From positions 1 through 12,882 of the forward strand of contig RFTO01000017.1 of assembly GCA_009923375.1 (NCBI GenBank): 12,882 nucleotides of DNA, given 5' to 3'. Positions 11,020-12,882 of this stretch are shown here, one piece after another. The translations under genes were made by a program, and so were the position numbers. The notes under the pieces are model-generated. The model was given only the letters and a program-made list of their open reading frames with translations. It ran no database searches and had not been told where the DNA came from. Position 1 is the first letter of the stretch, and every line of letters begins with the position of its first letter. The stretch is from Actinomycetota bacterium. Lineage in GTDB: Bacteria; Actinomycetota; Actinomycetes; S36-B12; UBA5976.

Positions 11020-12882
11020 ATGCGATTCCATCGCACTCGGTCCGTCACCGCGGTCGCAGCTATTTCTGCGACTGTTGCAGTGTTCGGTCTGGGATCCGCG
11101 CCAGCCAATGCGCAGCGTCTGCAACCGTCGATTCACACGATTGCACGCGTTTCTGAGACGAAGGTAAACACCAATAACTGTCCCCCGAGCTCATTGCAAG
11201 GGACCAGTCTGTCTGCTGCCAAGAAGAATTCCCTTTGCGCGACTGGTAAATCTGCTGTTTCGACGCGTGCCGCACTAACACGAACGACTGCGCCTTCAAT
11301 TACAAAGGTAGACGTTGCACCGAAGCCGGCAGCAAACACACCTCCGACCTTTGGTGATTTCACCGCGTTGTTCAAAACCACTAACACAAAAGATCTTGCC
11401 CGCCTGATTCAATCGATGGTCGACACTCGCGATCGCGATACCAAATCCATGCTGCGCCGTTTCACCGCGCTGGGATCGCTTGTGGGCGCTGTTTACAGCG
11501 ACGTGGTTGACCTTCAGTCCTCCGTCTCGGACCTCACCGCCACGGTCGCTGAAACAACCGGACTTCTAGACGACCGTCTAGCAAGAGTTGAATCCTCGTA
11601 CATTAGAGATGACACGTTCAAAATCCTCGCGACTGAATTTGACAAGTTGACCCTGCGTGTTGGCAGCACTGGTGACACCGACATTTCCACGTTGATCTCC
11701 AATTTGACTACAACTGCCAGCGACCTCGCGGGCAACATCTCCGATTTATCTGCCACTGTTGATGGCAAGGCTGACCAATCAGCGCTTGATGACTTGTCGA
11801 CCACTGTTGATGGCAAGGCTGACCAGTCAGCGGTTGACGCCCTGTCGACGACGGTTGATGGCAAGGCTGACCAGTCAGCGGTTGACGCCCTGTCGACGAC
11901 GGTTGATGGCAAGGCTGACCAGTCTGCGGTTGATGACCTGACTTCTGGTTTGAGCGATTTGGCAACTGTTGTCGATGGCAAGGCTGATCAGTCAGCTCTG
12001 GATGAGTTGTCGACGACGGTTGATGCCAAGGCTGACCAGTCAGCTCTGGATGATTTGGCTTCTGGTTTGACTGATTTGACCACTGTTGTTGGTGGGAAGG
12101 CTGACCAGTCAGCCGTTGATGACCTGTCTTCAGCCCTTGACGGGTTTTCTGCCACGCTTGACACCAAGGCCGACCAGTCTGCTGTTGATGACTTGGCTAC
12201 TGGTTTGACCGACTTGTCGACCATGGTTGATGGCAAGGCTGACCAGGGTGCTCTTGATGATTTGGCTACCACGGTTGATGGCAAGGCTGACCAGTCTGCT
12301 GTTGATGACTTGGCTACTGGTTTGACTGATTTGACGGTTGTTGTTGACACCAAGGCTGACCAGGGTGCGCTTGACGACTTGTCGACCATGGTTGATGGCA
12401 AGGCTGACCAGTCTGCTGTTGATGATTTGGCTTCTGGAGTAACCGAATTGACGGCCACGGTCGGCGACTTGGCTTCTGGTTTGACCGACCTGGCAGTTGC
12501 TGTGGGTGATTTGGCTTCCGGTGTAGGCGACTTGGCTTCCGGTGTAGGCGACTTGGCGGTTGTTGTTGATGGCAAGGCTGATCAGTCTGCTGTTGATGAT
12601 TTGCAGGGTCAGGTTGATGACTTGGCGACCATGGTTGATGGCAAGGCTGATCAGGGTGCCCTTGATGACTTGGCTTCCATGGTTGATGGCAAGGCTGACC
12701 AGTCTGCTGTTGATGACTTGGCTACCGGTTTGACCGACTTGTCGACCATGGTTGATGGCAAGGCTGACCAGGGTGCCCTGGATGACCTAGCTGCTGCTGT
12801 TGATGATTTGGCTACCGGTTTGGATGACTTGACGGCTGTTGTTGATGGCAAGGCTGATCAGGGTGCCCTTGATGACTTGGCT
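11020..12882 (+). CDS. Exported repetitive coiled-coil protein, 3' end beyond window
   Basis: The frame is open for all 621 codons from an ATG with a strong ribosome-binding site to the window edge. Residues 1-31 are a signal peptide (RFHRTR, hydrophobic core 9-25, cleavage after A-N-A), so it is exported. There is no lipobox. Residues 32-110 are Ser/Thr/Ala/Pro-rich with two cysteines (C54, C73). Residues ~111-240 are mixed and helix-prone, starting with FGDFTALF. From L243 to the edge the protein is wholly repetitive: heptads of type LxxxVxx and 9-residue modules KADQ[S/G]A[V/L]Dx, 17 of the latter. This predicts a long, rigid, acidic fibre. Similar KAD-type repeats occur in phage tail fibres and trimeric surface adhesins, so a surface stalk, adhesin or S-layer-associated role is possible, but none is shown. 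The anchoring signal must lie beyond the window. Confidence 0.85.
   Translation, partial: MRFHRTRSVTAVAAISATVAVFGLGSAPANAQRLQPSIHTIARVSETKVNTNNCPPSSLQGTSLSAAKKNSLCATGKSAVSTRAALTRTTAPSITKVDVAPKPAANTPPTFGDFTALFKTTNTKDLARLIQSMVDTRDRDTKSMLRRFTALGSLVGAVYSDVVDLQSSVSDLTATVAETTGLLDDRLARVESSYIRDDTFKILATEFDKLTLRVGSTGDTDISTLISNLTTTASDLAGNISDLSATVDGKADQSALDDLSTTVDGKADQSAVDALSTTVDGKADQSAVDALSTTVDGKADQSAVDDLTSGLSDLATVVDGKADQSALDELSTTVDAKADQSALDDLASGLTDLTTVVGGKADQSAVDDLSSALDGFSATLDTKADQSAVDDLATGLTDLSTMVDGKADQGALDDLATTVDGKADQSAVDDLATGLTDLTVVVDTKADQGALDDLSTMVDGKADQSAVDDLASGVTELTATVGDLASGLTDLAVAVGDLASGVGDLASGVGDLAVVVDGKADQSAVDDLQGQVDDLATMVDGKADQGALDDLASMVDGKADQSAVDDLATGLTDLSTMVDGKADQGALDDLAAAVDDLATGLDDLTAVVDGKADQGALDDLA
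11821..11916 (+). repeat. Two identical 48-bp tandem copies
   Basis: 11821-11868 and 11869-11916 are base-for-base identical, including all third positions, while neighbouring units differ silently. This indicates a recent in-frame duplication within the repeat block. Confidence 0.95.
12511..12552 (+). repeat. Two identical 21-bp tandem copies (one heptad)
   Basis: 12511-12531 and 12532-12552 are identical and encode LASGVGD twice. They lie inside the seven-heptad run and show that single heptads duplicate independently of the 48-base unit. Confidence 0.95.

Larger units (their letters stand above)
11746..12882 (+). repeat. In-frame heptad/nonad repeat block
   Basis: The basic unit is 48 bases (16 residues): one heptad such as LSTTVDG plus the nonad KADQSAVDD. 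Extra 21-base heptads (LATGLTD, LASGLTD and similar) are inserted between many units. The 16-mers begin at residues 243, 259, 275, 291, 314, 330, 353, 376, 399, 415, 438, 454, 512, 535, 551, 574 and 604. KADQ is invariant in all 17. A run of seven uninterrupted heptads spans 12427-12573. Reading frame is never disturbed, and the block continues past the edge. Confidence 0.95.

Noticed and set aside
11759..11941. Plus-strand 60-codon Arg/Leu-rich repetitive frame
   Set aside because: It is a shifted frame of the same repeats inside the long coding region and has no initiation signal.
11514..12851. Long minus-strand open frames through the repeat block (155, 195 and 66 codons), themselves repetitive
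   Set aside because: They are mirror products of the plus-strand repeat, which happens to lack antisense stops. They have no ribosome-binding site or signal peptide, and the plus frame is continuous from a good start.
11746..12882. CRISPR-like array, considered because of the regular 48-base repeats
   Set aside because: The repeats are contiguous and in frame, with no unique spacers, and encode a protein motif.

Overview
The window reads as a maltodextrin/pullulan-utilisation locus followed by an unrelated pair of cell-surface genes. The base composition is moderately GC-rich. Shine-Dalgarno sites are strong, there are GTG starts, one protein has a lipobox signal peptide, and others are exported with Ala-x-Ala cleavage sites. 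An actinobacterium-like host fits this, but nothing in the window is phylogenetically decisive, and two transporter features recall diderm bacteria (below).

Left half (1-5637, minus strand): an operon-like cluster transcribed right to left, malE -> malF -> malG -> a cytoplasmic GH13 enzyme that runs off the left edge. MalE is the exported maltodextrin-binding protein. MalF and MalG are the two permeases, each with an EAA loop. The GH13 enzyme has all three catalytic carboxylates and would cut imported oligosaccharides. malF/malG overlap by one base and malG/GH13 by four, which suggests translational coupling. malE is set apart by a 215-base gap holding a perfect 12-bp hairpin, a likely transcript attenuator or stabiliser. 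No ATPase gene is visible.

Middle (5638-6154): a 517-base divergent control region with one LacI-family-type operator and a run of four degenerate ~13-bp repeats. On its right, plus strand, is pulA (6155-9874), a large secreted type I pullulanase with CBM41 and CBM48 modules and a strong terminator. The logic is extracellular debranching of pullulan or starch by PulA, capture by MalE, import by MalFG plus an ATPase encoded elsewhere, and intracellular hydrolysis by the GH13 enzyme.

Right end (10141-12882): two divergent genes with no visible link to sugar use. One encodes a 215-residue lipoprotein of unknown function (minus strand). The other begins a long exported repeat protein (plus strand) that is still open at the window edge after 621 codons. 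From residue 243 onward it consists entirely of 7-residue heptads (LxxxVxx) and 9-residue modules (KADQ[S/G]A[V/L]Dx), 17 of the latter, with exact DNA-level tandem duplications. This is the most unusual object in the window. It looks like a fibrous coiled-coil stalk in which nonads interrupt heptads, the pattern associated with alpha/beta coiled coils. Its function, anchoring and end lie outside what can be seen here.
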